From Planctomycetota bacterium (lineage in GTDB: Bacteria; Planctomycetota; UBA8742; UBA2392): a stretch of DNA of 64,000 nucleotides. The stretch's first letter is position 1; each line of letters opens with the position of its first letter. The notes under the pieces were generated by a model, which did no database searches, was not told the origin of the DNA, and worked only from the letters and a program-made list of their open reading frames with translations. The stretch is taken from positions 56,746-120,745 of the forward strand of contig JACKIE010000007.1 of the NCBI GenBank assembly GCA_020638635.1, given 5' to 3'. This document shows positions 1 through 9,368 of this stretch, in pieces. A program made the translations under genes and the position numbers.

Positions 1-2118
1 TCCGTCGCCGCTGCCGGTGTTTACCGAGACGGTGTAGGTGGTGCCGGAACCGCTGACGCCGGTGATGGACGCGCCGGTCACGCCGGTGGTGTCCAGCGAG
101 AACTTGCCTGGTGTGACGCCGCTGACCGATTCACTGAAGGTGACCGTGAAGTCCACGGAGGCAGCGTTCGTGGGGCTGCTGCCGACGCGCGTGATGCCGA
201 CCACGGAGGGCGCAGTCTTGTCCACGGTGTAGGACTCGCCGGACGTGAAGGTGCCCGCCAGCAGGTTGCCGGCGGCGTCCACGATGCCGCTCACGGAGGC
301 CAACTCGACTTCGACCGTGCCGTCACCGCTGCCCGTGTTGACGGTAACGGTGCGCGTCGCGCCCGTGCCGCTTACGCCGGTGACCGAAGCTCCGGTAACG
401 CCGGTGGTGTTCATGGCGAAGGATGAAATCACGACTCCGGTTACCGACTCGCTGAACGTGACCGTGAAATCCACGGAAGCCGCGTTGGTGGGATTGGCGG
501 CGACGCGCGTGATGCTGCTTACGGAAGGCGCGGCCTTGTCCACGGTGTAAGCTTCGCCGGCCGTGAACGCAGCTGCCAGCGCGTTGCCCGCTGCGTCGAT
601 GATGCCGGCAATGGTGGTGAGGTCTACGCTGACGGTGCCGTTGCCGGATCCGGTGTTGACCGTGACGGAGTACGAAGCGCCGGAACCGGAGATGCCCGTA
701 ATCGACGCTCCGCTGACACCGGTGGCGTCGAGCGCGAAGGCAGCGGGCGTAACGCCGCTGACGGACTCGCTTACGGCTACATTGAAGGTCACCGTGGCCG
801 CGTTGGTCGGGTTGCCGCTCGCTCGCGTGATACCCGTAATCGACGGCGCCGTCTTGTCTACTGTGTACGACTCGCCGGTGGTGTAAGGCAGGTTGGAGAC
901 GCCGGGCGACACGCTGGTCGCGTTGACCATGTCGAGCCGGATGGTGCCGTCGCCGGTACCCGTGCTGGCCGTGACGGTCCAAGTCGTGCCGGAGCCGCTG
1001 ACGCCGGTTACCGACGTGCCGCTCAGGCCGGTGACCGTGGTGCTGAAGTTGCCGGTGTTCACGCCGGTAACCGCGGCGCCGAACGTGACGGTCCAGCTGA
1101 CCGACGCGGCATTGGTCAGGCTGCCGCCGACGCGCACGATGGAGGTCAGGGCGGGGATCGCCGTCACCGTGCAGGTGGCGCTGGGACCGGCCGCGGCCGC
1201 GGAGTTACCGGCCGCGTCGCCTGCGGTGCCAGCCGCGATGCTGATGCCGATGGTGCCGGTGCCGCTGATGCCGCTGATCGTGACGGTGCGTGAGCCGGTG
1301 CCGCTGCCGGTGACGGACACGGAGCCGGTCGCCGACCCGGTGGTGTTGAGGGTGACGTTGCCGGTGGCGAGCGTGACCGAGCTGGCGCCGGTGTAGGTGA
1401 TGGTGAAGTCAACCGGGCCTGAAATCGTGCTGGTGGGGTTCGGCGTGCTGATGCTGATGCCGGGGGCGGTCTTGTCGATGGTGTAGGCCTGGCCCGCCAC
1501 GAACGCGCTGCCCAGCGCGTTGCCGGCGGTGTCGAGAATGCCTGTAACGGTAAGCAGGTCGATGCTGACGGTGCCGTCGCCGCTGCCTGTGTTCACGGTA
1601 ACGGTACGCGTGGTGCCGGTGCCGCTGACACCGGTAATGGAAGCGCCCGAAACACCGGTTGTGTCGAGGGCAAAGTTACCCGTGGTGACGCCGCTAACGC
1701 TTTCACTGAAGGTCACCGTGAAGCTGACCGAGGCAGCGTTGGTGGGGTCGGCACCCGCGCGGTTGATGCTGCTGACCGTCGGCGCGGTCTTGTCGATGGT
1801 GTACATCTGGCCGCCTGTGAACGGCAGGTTGGTCAGCGTCGGTGTCATGCTGGTGTCGTTGACCATGTCCAGCCGGATGGTGCCGTCGCCGGAGCCCGTG
1901 TTGACCGTGACGTCCCACAGCGTGCCCGAGCCGCTGACGCCGCTCACGCTTTCGCCCACGATGCCGCCGGTCTTGGTGATCGAGAAGTTGCCCGTGTTTA
2001 CTCCGCCCACCGAGGCCGCAAACGTCACGCGGAAAACCACGCTGCTTGAGTTGGTCGTGCCCCCGGCTGGGGTCTGCCGGTTGATGCTGCTCACGGACGT
2101 GGGCGTGAGGTTGTAGGT
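1..2118 (-). repeat. Seven tandem ~310 bp Ig-like coding repeats
   Basis: The repeat units begin near 2118, 1800, 1480, 1165, 855, 545 and 225 on the minus strand, a period of about 310 bp. Recurring protein words are SSINRxxxxPTNAASV, FTVTFSESVSGV, TGASITGVSGSG, TVNTGSGDGT and AYTIDKTAP. The third unit (about 1480-1170) is a different type (STPNPTSTISGPVDFTITY). The others are close relatives at DNA level, as expected for expansion by recombination. Confidence 0.85.
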
Positions 2119-2799
2119 GTACGCATTGAAGCGTTCCCCCGCCAGGCCGAATCCCCCGGGTTTGTTGGCGCGGATCGTGACAGCGCCGGCCGCGTGGGCC
2201 GGTGTCGTGCAGGTGATGGTGGTGTCGTTGACCACCGTGAGGTTGGTGACGCTGCTTCCGCCGAAAGTAACGCTGTTGACGCCGGTGAAGAAGCTGCCGG
2301 ACAACGTCACGTTGGTGCCGCCGCCGGTGGATCCGGACGTGGGCGAGCAGGAGTTGACGACCGCCCCCATTTCGAGGGTTCCCGGCCCTGAAATGCCCAG
2401 CGTCCATGAGCCCGATGCATTGTTCGTGGTGGAAGTCAGCACCACCACGAACTTGCCGGTCACGCTAAGGTTGTGCACGACCACGACCGGGCTGCCGGTG
2501 TCTCCGAACGTCCAGATGTTGGCTATGGGCGACGAAGGCAGGTAGATGCCTTGGTAAAGGTACAGCGCGCCCGTGTAGCCGGACGGCGTGTACGTGAACG
2601 TGTAGTTGCCCGTGGTCACCACGTTGAACTCGATCGCCCGGTATCGCCGCGGGCCGCCGGCGCTGCCCACCATGGGCGCGCCCGGGTGTGTGAAGCTGTC
2701 GTCTGAGGTTGACAGAGTTCCCGATGTGGACTGCGCGGCCAGGCTGGCGCAAAGCAGGGCGACCGCGATCATCAGGCAAAGCAGGGAGCCGGTTTTCAT
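1..2799 (-). CDS. Giant secreted Ig-like repeat protein (C-terminus beyond the window)
   Basis: The reading frame starts at the ATG at 2799 and stays open to base 1, so 933 codons are visible and the C-terminus lies outside. Residues 1-23 form a Sec signal peptide (MKTGSLLCLMIAVALLCASL, then AAQ). A beta-rich N-terminal domain follows to about residue 140. An IPT/TIG-like domain (SPTSGSTGGGTNVTLSG) covers about 145-230. After that come seven tandem bacterial Ig-like repeats of roughly 100 residues, each joined by a YTVDKTAP-type linker. Such proteins are usually exported surface or adhesion proteins; no sorting signal is visible because the end is missing. Plus-strand open frames over this region are antisense shadows. 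Confidence 0.85.
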   Translation of the reverse strand, partial: MKTGSLLCLMIAVALLCASLAAQSTSGTLSTSDDSFTHPGAPMVGSAGGPRRYRAIEFNVVTTGNYTFTYTPSGYTGALYLYQGIYLPSSPIANIWTFGDTGSPVVVVHNLSVTGKFVVVLTSTTNNASGSWTLGISGPGTLEMGAVVNSCSPTSGSTGGGTNVTLSGSFFTGVNSVTFGGSSVTNLTVVNDTTITCTTPAHAAGAVTIRANKPGGFGLAGERFNAYTYNLTPTSVSSINRQTPAGGTTNSSSVVFRVTFAASVGGVNTGNFSITKTGGIVGESVSGVSGSGTLWDVTVNTGSGDGTIRLDMVNDTSMTPTLTNLPFTGGQMYTIDKTAPTVSSINRAGADPTNAASVSFTVTFSESVSGVTTGNFALDTTGVSGASITGVSGTGTTRTVTVNTGSGDGTVSIDLLTVTGILDTAGNALGSAFVAGQAYTIDKTAPGISISTPNPTSTISGPVDFTITYTGASSVTLATGNVTLNTTGSATGSVSVTGSGTGSRTVTISGISGTGTIGISIAAGTAGDAAGNSAAAAGPSATCTVTAIPALTSIVRVGGSLTNAASVSWTVTFGAAVTGVNTGNFSTTVTGLSGTSVTGVSGSGTTWTVTASTGTGDGTIRLDMVNATSVSPGVSNLPYTTGESYTVDKTAPSITGITRASGNPTNAATVTFNVAVSESVSGVTPAAFALDATGVSGASITGISGSGASYSVTVNTGSGNGTVSVDLTTIAGIIDAAGNALAAAFTAGEAYTVDKAAPSVSSITRVAANPTNAASVDFTVTFSESVTGVVISSFAMNTTGVTGASVTGVSGTGATRTVTVNTGSGDGTVEVELASVSGIVDAAGNLLAGTFTSGESYTVDKTAPSVVGITRVGSSPTNAASVDFTVTFSESVSGVTPGKFSLDTTGVTGASITGVSGSGTTYTVSVNTGSGDG

Positions 2800-3004
2800 G
2801 TTTCACTTTCGCCAAGGTGTGGAAACTTATCCCGAACTGCGGCATCCACACGAATGCGGACACCGCCGGCGCTGATCCACTTCGGTGGATCAACCCTTGG
2901 GGTCGGGTTGCGGATGTTAGGGACCAACCGATCGGAAGATCAATAGAACTTCGACCATTCCATGTAAAAGGATTGTCAACAACCACCGGAAAAAGCGACC
3001 GAAC
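2800..3004. other. Intergenic region upstream of the Ig-repeat gene
   Basis: This 205 bp gap separates the start of the Ig-repeat gene from the end of the aldolase gene, both on the minus strand. It should hold the promoter of the repeat gene. No convincing promoter hexamers, strong hairpin or small gene could be picked out, and the ribosome-binding site just upstream of 2799 is weak. Confidence 0.4.
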
Positions 3005-3931
3005 CTAGGCTTTGCCGGCGCTGCCGAGCAGGGTCATCTTCAGTTTGATGACTTCTTTCACCGCGTCGCGGGCCGGGCCGAGGAACTTGCGGGGGTCGAA
3101 TTCGCCCGGCTTCTCCGCGATCAGCTTGCGCAGCACGGCCGTCCACTTCAGGCGCAGGTCGGTGTCGATGTTCACCTTGTTGATGCCGTTCTGGATCGCG
3201 CGCGTGTAGCTTTCCGCATCGAGGCCCTTGGCGCCCTCGATCTTGCCGCCGTACTGGTTGATCTGGGCGACGCTTTCCGGGTCCACGCTGCTGGCCCCGT
3301 GAAGTACCAGCGGGATGCCCAGCAGCTGCTTGATTGACTTGATGCGCTCGAAGTCGATGCGGTTCTCGCCCTTGAACTTGTAGGCCCCGTGGCTGGTGCC
3401 CACTGCAACGGCCAGCGCGTCGCAGCCGGACTCCTTCACGAAGCGCACGGCCTCGGCGGGGTCCGTCAGGCGCGCGTCGCGCTCATCGACCTTGATGTCG
3501 TCCTCGATGCCGCCCAGGCGCCCGAGCTCGGCCTCTACGGTGATGCCGCCGTGGCTGTGGGCGTAGTCGGCGGCTTGACGCGTCAAGGCGATGTTTTCCT
3601 CCAGCGGGTGGTGCGAGCCGTCGATCATCACGCTGGTGAAGCCGGCATCGACGCAGCGCTTGATGTCGTCCAGCTTCTCGCCGTGGTCGAGGTGCAGGGC
3701 CACGGGCACGCTGACCTGCTCGGCCATCGTGCGCGTGAGCGCGACCAGGTTCTTGATGCCGCCGTACTTGATCGCGCCTGTGGACAGCGCGACGATCACC
3801 GGTGACTTCATCTCCTCGGCGGCTTCCACGGCGCTTTGCAGGAACTCCAGGTTGCTGAAGTTGAACTGGCCGATGGCGTAGTGTTCGCGGTTGGCTTTCT
3901 CGTACATCTTGCCGAGGATTTCGAGCGGCAT
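3005..3931 (-). CDS. fba: Class II fructose-bisphosphate aldolase
   Basis: A 308-residue zinc-dependent TIM-barrel aldolase that interconverts fructose 1,6-bisphosphate with DHAP and glyceraldehyde 3-phosphate. Visible family motifs are the LHLDHG segment (D82, H83), MIDGSHHPLEEN (about 102-113), VEAELGRLGG (E134), VGTSHGAYKF (H181), LHGASS (H211) and KVNIDTD near residue 254. These give the metal ligands and phosphate loop. The length fits class IIB enzymes. The start has a good GGGAGA ribosome-binding site. A tagatose-bisphosphate aldolase role is the main alternative, but central glycolysis/gluconeogenesis is more likely next to PEPCK. It lies downstream of orn on the same strand. Confidence 0.93.
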   Translation of the reverse strand: MPLEILGKMYEKANREHYAIGQFNFSNLEFLQSAVEAAEEMKSPVIVALSTGAIKYGGIKNLVALTRTMAEQVSVPVALHLDHGEKLDDIKRCVDAGFTSVMIDGSHHPLEENIALTRQAADYAHSHGGITVEAELGRLGGIEDDIKVDERDARLTDPAEAVRFVKESGCDALAVAVGTSHGAYKFKGENRIDFERIKSIKQLLGIPLVLHGASSVDPESVAQINQYGGKIEGAKGLDAESYTRAIQNGINKVNIDTDLRLKWTAVLRKLIAEKPGEFDPRKFLGPARDAVKEVIKLKMTLLGSAGKA

Positions 3932-3942
3932 GGCGGTCTCCC

Positions 3943-3992
3943 GTGGGACAAGTGGGACCTGTGGGACGTCCTACCTGTCCCACCTGTCCCAC
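3943..3992. repeat. Tandem-word hairpin, word GTGGGACA
   Basis: The left arm has three near-copies of GTGGGAC (from 3943, 3952 and 3961). The right arm has the complement (CCTGTCCCAC) twice, ending at 3992. The whole element can fold into one long hairpin between fba and orn. It has the same architecture as the elements at 7580, 33898 and 49069, although the words differ. Confidence 0.75.
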
Positions 3993-3995
3993 AGA

Positions 3996-4535
3996 CTACG
4001 ACTTCATAATGCGTTCCCGGTAGTACTTCAACTCCGCAATGCTTTCCTTGATGTCGGCCAGCGCGGTGTGGTCCTTGTCTTCCTTGCCGTACTTGGGCAC
4101 TTCCGGGTACCAGGCGCGGGCCAGCACTTTGAAACTGCTTACGTCCACCTGGCGGTAGTGCAGCCAGGCTTCCAGCTGCGGCATGTACTTGTACAGGAAT
4201 CGGCGGTCCTGGTGGATGCTGTTGCCCGCCAGCACGCCCTCGCCTTCCGCGCAATGCTGGCGCACCAGCGCCAGCGCCTGGGCCTGGGCTTCCTCAAGGC
4301 TGACCGTGGCGGTCTTCACGCGCTGCAGCAGGCCGTTCTTGGTGTGCATGTCGCGCACGTAGTCGTTCATCAGGGCCAGCTGGGTTTCGCTGGTGGCAAT
4401 CACCGCTTCGTACTGGCCCAGCGGCTTCAGGTCGGCGTCGGTGACGATCACGGCGATTTCGAGAATGGAATCCACGGCCGGGTCCAGGCCGGTCATCTCG
4501 AGGTCGATCCACACCAGTTTCAGGTCGTCGCTCAT
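3996..4535 (-). CDS. orn: Oligoribonuclease (DEDDh 3'-5' exonuclease)
   Basis: A 179-residue cytoplasmic exonuclease that degrades 2-5 nt RNA fragments to mononucleotides. It shows the DEDDh set: WIDLEMTGLD (D11, E13), GNSIHQDRRFL (D110) and HTALADI (H156, D161). The length matches the family (about 180). It sits between pckA and fba on the same strand. The hairpin pair at 4552-4594 separates it from pckA, so it probably has its own promoter. Confidence 0.95.
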   Translation of the reverse strand: MSDDLKLVWIDLEMTGLDPAVDSILEIAVIVTDADLKPLGQYEAVIATSETQLALMNDYVRDMHTKNGLLQRVKTATVSLEEAQAQALALVRQHCAEGEGVLAGNSIHQDRRFLYKYMPQLEAWLHYRQVDVSSFKVLARAWYPEVPKYGKEDKDHTALADIKESIAELKYYRERIMKS

Positions 4536-4551
4536 GTGTGCCTAAAACAAT

Positions 4552-4594
4552 GCCGGCGCCTTGCGGCGCCGGCTCCCCGGCCTTTCGGCCGGGG
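4552..4594 (-). terminator. Double GC-rich hairpin downstream of pckA
   Basis: Two perfect hairpins sit head to tail: GCCGGCGCC/GGCGCCGGC (4552-4573, loop TTGC) and CCCCGGCC/GGCCGGGG (4575-4594, loop TTTC). They lie 2 bp after the pckA stop. There is no U-run, so this is either a factor-assisted terminator or a REP-type element. The second hairpin recurs in the window at 10048 and 10112. Confidence 0.65.
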
Positions 4595-4596
4595 CT

Positions 4597-6180
<1,584 letters not shown>

Positions 6181-6293
6181 GCTGGGTCCTCATGTCAGCC
6201 ACGCACAAGCGTTGGGGCAACGGCCACCGAGCCCGCGTGGACGCGAGTAGTGTAGCGAGCACTAAGCAGCCTACAACGAGGAAGACGAATCGG

Positions 6294-7469
6294 TCACAAG
6301 TCGTTGAGCAGCTTGGAGTAGCGCTCAGCGGCCTGGCTTGCGTAGAAGAGTTTTTCGGCAGCCTTCCGGGCGTTTTCAGCCAGCTTTGCCCGGCGATCAG
6401 GCTCCGCCATCAGGGCCCGGATTGCCGCCGCCACGGCTGCAGGGTTGTCGGCCTCCACCACCACGCCGCACTGCAGCTCGGTTACCAGTCTGCCCAGCTC
6501 GCTGGTTTCGGGCGCCAGCGCCAGCACCGGCCGCCCGGCGGCGAGTATGCCCTGAAGCTTGCTGGGCATGGCCAGTCGGTCGGCCGCGCTCTCGATTGCG
6601 ACCACGGCCAGGTCGCAAGCCGCAAGGCTGTCGGGCAGCTCGCTGAGGGGGCGGTAGTCGAAAAACCGCACGTTGGGCAGGCCTTCCGCCAGCTTACGGG
6701 TGGGCTCCAGCTTCGCGCCCCTTCCTATATATGTAAGCACGGCCTCGGGCAGTTCTTTCATCGCCAAGGTCAGGCCCTCCAGCGGGTGCAGCAGGCCGAG
6801 GTTGCCGGAGTACTGGATGGTGAACGGCTCGACCAGACCGTGCTCGCGGGCAAAGGCGCTGGCGGCTTTGGCGATCGGCTTGATCGCGGCCGTGTCCACC
6901 CAGTTGGGGATGACCTCCACAGCCGCCTTGTGCTGCAGGGCCTGGGCGCGCTCGCGCATGCCTTCGGTCAGCGTCACCGTACGGCCGCGGGCCAGGCTGC
7001 GGCGCTGGATAAAGCGCAGCAGGCCGGTGAGCAGGCCGGGCTTCATGCGGCCGAGCGCGAGGCCCAGCTCCGGGTGCAGGTCGTGCAGCACGTAGACGTA
7101 ACGCCGGCCGCCGAATGACAACCACCAGCCCACCAGGCCCAAAGTGGGCGGGCTGCTGGGCATCAGCAGCACGCCGCCTGTAAACAGCGCGCGCCAGAAG
7201 GCCGTGGTGGTCAGCCACCACGCGGCAAAGGCGCGGCCGAGCAGCGACTTGCCCGCGCGCGGCGCCCAGAAGCGGCGGACCTCGACGGCGTCGAGCACTT
7301 CGCGCCCGGGGGCGGCGGCCGTGACACCCTGGTAGCGCGGGCGCCAGGTCAGCACGCGCACGGGGTGGCCAAGCTTCGCCAGCTCGCGGGCCAGCAGCGC
7401 GAAGACCTGGCCGTCAGCGGCGATGTCAGGCGGGTAATGGGGCAGCAGCATGGTCACGCGTTGCGGCAT
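6294..7469 (-). CDS. Glycosyltransferase, GT4-like (GT-B fold)
   Basis: A cytoplasmic glycosyltransferase of about 391 residues that transfers a sugar from a nucleotide donor, probably in polysaccharide or lipid-linked glycan synthesis. The N-domain begins RVTMLLPHYPPDIAADG; the C-domain has NWVDTAAIKP, FTIQYSGNLG, and a donor-site region with MPSKLQGILAAGRPVLAL. An in-frame ATG at 7517 adds 16 residues, but that extension is built from a CCACGAAG-type repeat, so the MPQRVTML start at 7469 is preferred. The nearby GDP-fucose synthase fits a role in surface glycans. Acceptor and donor cannot be told from sequence. Confidence 0.85.
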   Translation of the reverse strand: MPQRVTMLLPHYPPDIAADGQVFALLARELAKLGHPVRVLTWRPRYQGVTAAAPGREVLDAVEVRRFWAPRAGKSLLGRAFAAWWLTTTAFWRALFTGGVLLMPSSPPTLGLVGWWLSFGGRRYVYVLHDLHPELGLALGRMKPGLLTGLLRFIQRRSLARGRTVTLTEGMRERAQALQHKAAVEVIPNWVDTAAIKPIAKAASAFAREHGLVEPFTIQYSGNLGLLHPLEGLTLAMKELPEAVLTYIGRGAKLEPTRKLAEGLPNVRFFDYRPLSELPDSLAACDLAVVAIESAADRLAMPSKLQGILAAGRPVLALAPETSELGRLVTELQCGVVVEADNPAAVAAAIRALMAEPDRRAKLAENARKAAEKLFYASQAAERYSKLLNDL

Positions 7470-7526
7470 GGCAGTACAAAAGCATTTGGAACCACGAAGA
7501 GCCACGTGGTACTGCAACGGCTTGGG

Positions 7527-7922
7527 CCACGCGGAGGCGCGAAGGCGCTAAGGGCTTTACTGAAACCTGCAAAAACATGTTAACCACGAAGGGCCACGAA
7601 GGACCACGAAGGACAGCATGGCCCGTGGTTCTTCGTGGTTAGCGTAGTTGCCCTTCATCAAGGAGCGTGTCTCGGCTTTATGGATGATTGCGGAGATCCG
7701 TAGTCCAACTCGAACGCTTCTTCTGTTCAGGGATCGTGAATCAACGCCAGGACGCAAAGAACGCCACGGCCTGTGTAGTGATCGTCCGCTCATTGGCCAA
7801 CGGACGTGGTGCAGCGCTTGATTCGTGGCGCGCCCTGGCGGCTTGGCGTTGTTTCCCGCCTGTTGTAAGGAAGGCGGACGGCCAACCGCCGGCGTCCTTT
7901 GCGCCTTCGCGCCCCCGCGTGG
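7527..7922. repeat. Long-range inverted repeat GCGCGAAGGCGC
   Basis: The arm at 7527-7553 (CCACGCGGAGGCGCGAAGGC...) and the arm at 7896-7922, read in reverse complement, differ at only a few positions over 27 bp. They enclose about 340 bp, including another word hairpin. Confidence 0.65.
7580..7642. repeat. Tandem-word hairpin, word CCACGAAGG
   Basis: The left arm carries CCACGAAGG-type words at 7583, 7594 and 7603. The right arm (7621-7642) reads GTGGTTCTTCGTGGTTAG, complementary to the left. A short spacer separates them. The architecture is the same as at 3943. Confidence 0.7.
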
Positions 7923-8016
7923 CTTGTTAGCCTGTCTCTCCAGTCACCTCACGCATCAACGAAACACGTCGATGCGCGCTTTTGTGCTTTGGGCCGTGGC
8001 TGGTTATGCTCCGGCC

Positions 8017-8943
8017 ATGATCGTACTCCAGAACGAACGCATCCTGGTGACCGGCGGGGCCGGCTTCCTGGGCTCGCACCTGTGCGACATGCTGCGCGCC
8101 GAGGGCTGCCGCAACCTGTTCACGCCGCGCTCGGCCGACTATGACCTGGTGGACCGCGCGGCCGTGAAGCGCATGTACCAGGCCTTCGAGCCGACCATCG
8201 TAATCCACCTGGCGGCGCGCGTGGGCGGCATCGGCGCCAACCGCGAGAACCCCGGCCTGTTCTTCCACGACAACCTGATGATGGGCGTGAACCTGATTGA
8301 CGAGGCCCGCCACATCAAGCTGCGCAAGTTCGTGCAGCTCGGCACCGTGTGCGCCTACCCCAAGTTCACGCCGGTGCCCTTCCGCGAAGACGAGCTGTGG
8401 AACGGCTTCCCCGAGGAAACCAACGCCCCCTACGGCGTCGCCAAGAAGGCCCTGCTGGTGATGCTGCAGAGTTACCGCGCGCAGTACGGCCTGCAGGGCA
8501 TCTACCTGCTGCCCGTGAACCTGTACGGCCCGAACGACAACTTCGACCTGCAGACCAGCCACGTGATCCCGGCCATGATCCGCAAGTTCATGGCCGCAAA
8601 AGAGAAGGTCACCCTGTGGGGCGACGGCTCGCCTTCGCGCGAGTTCCTGTACGTGCGCGACTGCGCCAGGGGGATCATCGAGGCCACGCGCAAGTTCGAG
8701 GGCGCGGCGCCGGTCAACCTGGGCTCCGGCCGCGAGGTCACCATGAAGGACCTGGCGGTAATGATCCGCGACCTGACGGGCAGCAAGGCGGAGATCGAGT
8801 GGGACTCCAGCATGCCCAACGGCCAGCCCCGCCGCTGCCTTGACACGTCAAGGGCGCGGGAGGCCTTCGGCTGGCAGGCCGAGACCGAGCTCGAAGACGG
8901 CCTGAAACAGACCATTGCGTGGTGGCAGGCCCAGAACCGGTAA
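8017..8943 (+). CDS. fcl: GDP-L-fucose synthase (SDR epimerase/reductase)
   Basis: A 308-residue NADP-dependent short-chain dehydrogenase family enzyme that makes GDP-L-fucose from GDP-4-keto-6-deoxymannose. It has the dinucleotide motif VTGGAGFLGSH (about 11-21), HLAARVGGIGANRENPG (about 64-80), a VCAYPKFTPVPFRED stretch and the catalytic YGVAK motif. The open frame extends to 7825, but that extension is repeat-derived DNA. The ATG at 8017 (MIVLQNERILVTGG) gives the normal length. It is divergent from the glycosyltransferase at 6294, probably within the same surface-glycan function. Confidence 0.88.
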   Translation: MIVLQNERILVTGGAGFLGSHLCDMLRAEGCRNLFTPRSADYDLVDRAAVKRMYQAFEPTIVIHLAARVGGIGANRENPGLFFHDNLMMGVNLIDEARHIKLRKFVQLGTVCAYPKFTPVPFREDELWNGFPEETNAPYGVAKKALLVMLQSYRAQYGLQGIYLLPVNLYGPNDNFDLQTSHVIPAMIRKFMAAKEKVTLWGDGSPSREFLYVRDCARGIIEATRKFEGAAPVNLGSGREVTMKDLAVMIRDLTGSKAEIEWDSSMPNGQPRRCLDTSRAREAFGWQAETELEDGLKQTIAWWQAQNR

Positions 8944-8959
8944 CACCGGCGGGCGGTTC

Positions 8960-9313
8960 CTAGAGCGCCGCCTTCGCGGCTTCGACCGTGGCCTTGGCGT
9001 TGCCGATGAAGACCTGGCCGTCAATCACGATCACCGGGCGCTTCAAGAACGAGTAGTGCTCGAGGATGTACTTGCGGAAGTCTGTCTCGGCGAACTTGCT
9101 GACGTCCAGCCCCAGTTTCTTGATCTGCTGGCTTTTGCGGCTGAACAGTGCCTCGTAGCTGCCCGCCAGTCTCTGCAGCGCGTCGAGCTCGGCACCTGTC
9201 AGCGGCGCGGACTTCAGCTCACGCAATGCCAGCTTTTTCGCCATGGGTCCCAGCTCCGCCAGGATCTTCTTGCAGGTCTGTCACGTGCCCAGGTGAATGA
9301 AAAGGTTGTCCAT
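8960..9313 (-). CDS. ArsC/Spx-family thioredoxin-fold protein with in-frame UGA (candidate selenoprotein)
   Basis: The frame from the ATG at 9313 has a good GGGAG ribosome-binding site and reads MDNLFIHLGT-UGA-QTCKKILAELGPM, then runs open to 8960. With the UGA decoded the protein is 117 residues, the usual ArsC-like length. The UGA falls at residue 11, exactly where the first thiol of a CxxC redox site belongs, with the second cysteine at 14. The rest matches the ArsC fold: a LREL strand, KSAPLTGAELDAL, and FLKRPVIVIDGQVFIG. The ATG at 9244 would give a 94-residue protein without the active site. Either a selenocysteine UxxC enzyme or a nonsense-mutated gene. Reductase substrate unknown; true arsenate reduction is not implied. 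Confidence 0.7.
9252..9283 (-). promoter_or_regulatory. UGA codon and SECIS-like stem-loop in the ArsC-like gene
   Basis: The UGA is at 9283-9281. The stem AGATCC (9267-9262) pairs with GGAGCT (9257-9252) with one A-G mismatch and loop UGGC. The loop starts 20 nt after the UGA and has G in its second position. That matches the known bacterial SECIS rules (short stem, G in the first two loop bases, about 16-37 nt spacing). A six-base stem in GC-rich DNA can occur by chance. Confidence 0.45.
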
Positions 9314-9368
9314 CTGTGTTCTCCCGCCTGCGCATGTACCATGCGCGCCACGGGGATCAAGGACCGCC

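Larger units (their letters stand above)
7470..8016. other. Repeat-rich divergent intergenic region
   Basis: About 547 bp between two divergent sugar genes. It holds a nested set of repeats: outer inverted arms at 7527-7553 and 7896-7922 (CCACGCGGAGGCGCGAAGG type), an inner tandem-word hairpin at 7580-7642, and a further GCCACGAAG-like fragment near 7495. No gene is supported; open frames here are repeat translations. Promoters for the flanking genes must lie here, but none is clear. Confidence 0.6.

Noticed and set aside
38..2545. Several plus-strand open frames rich in Pro, Thr and Val
   Set aside because: They are antisense translations of the minus-strand Ig-like repeats, which have a signal peptide, TIG domain and consistent repeat motifs.
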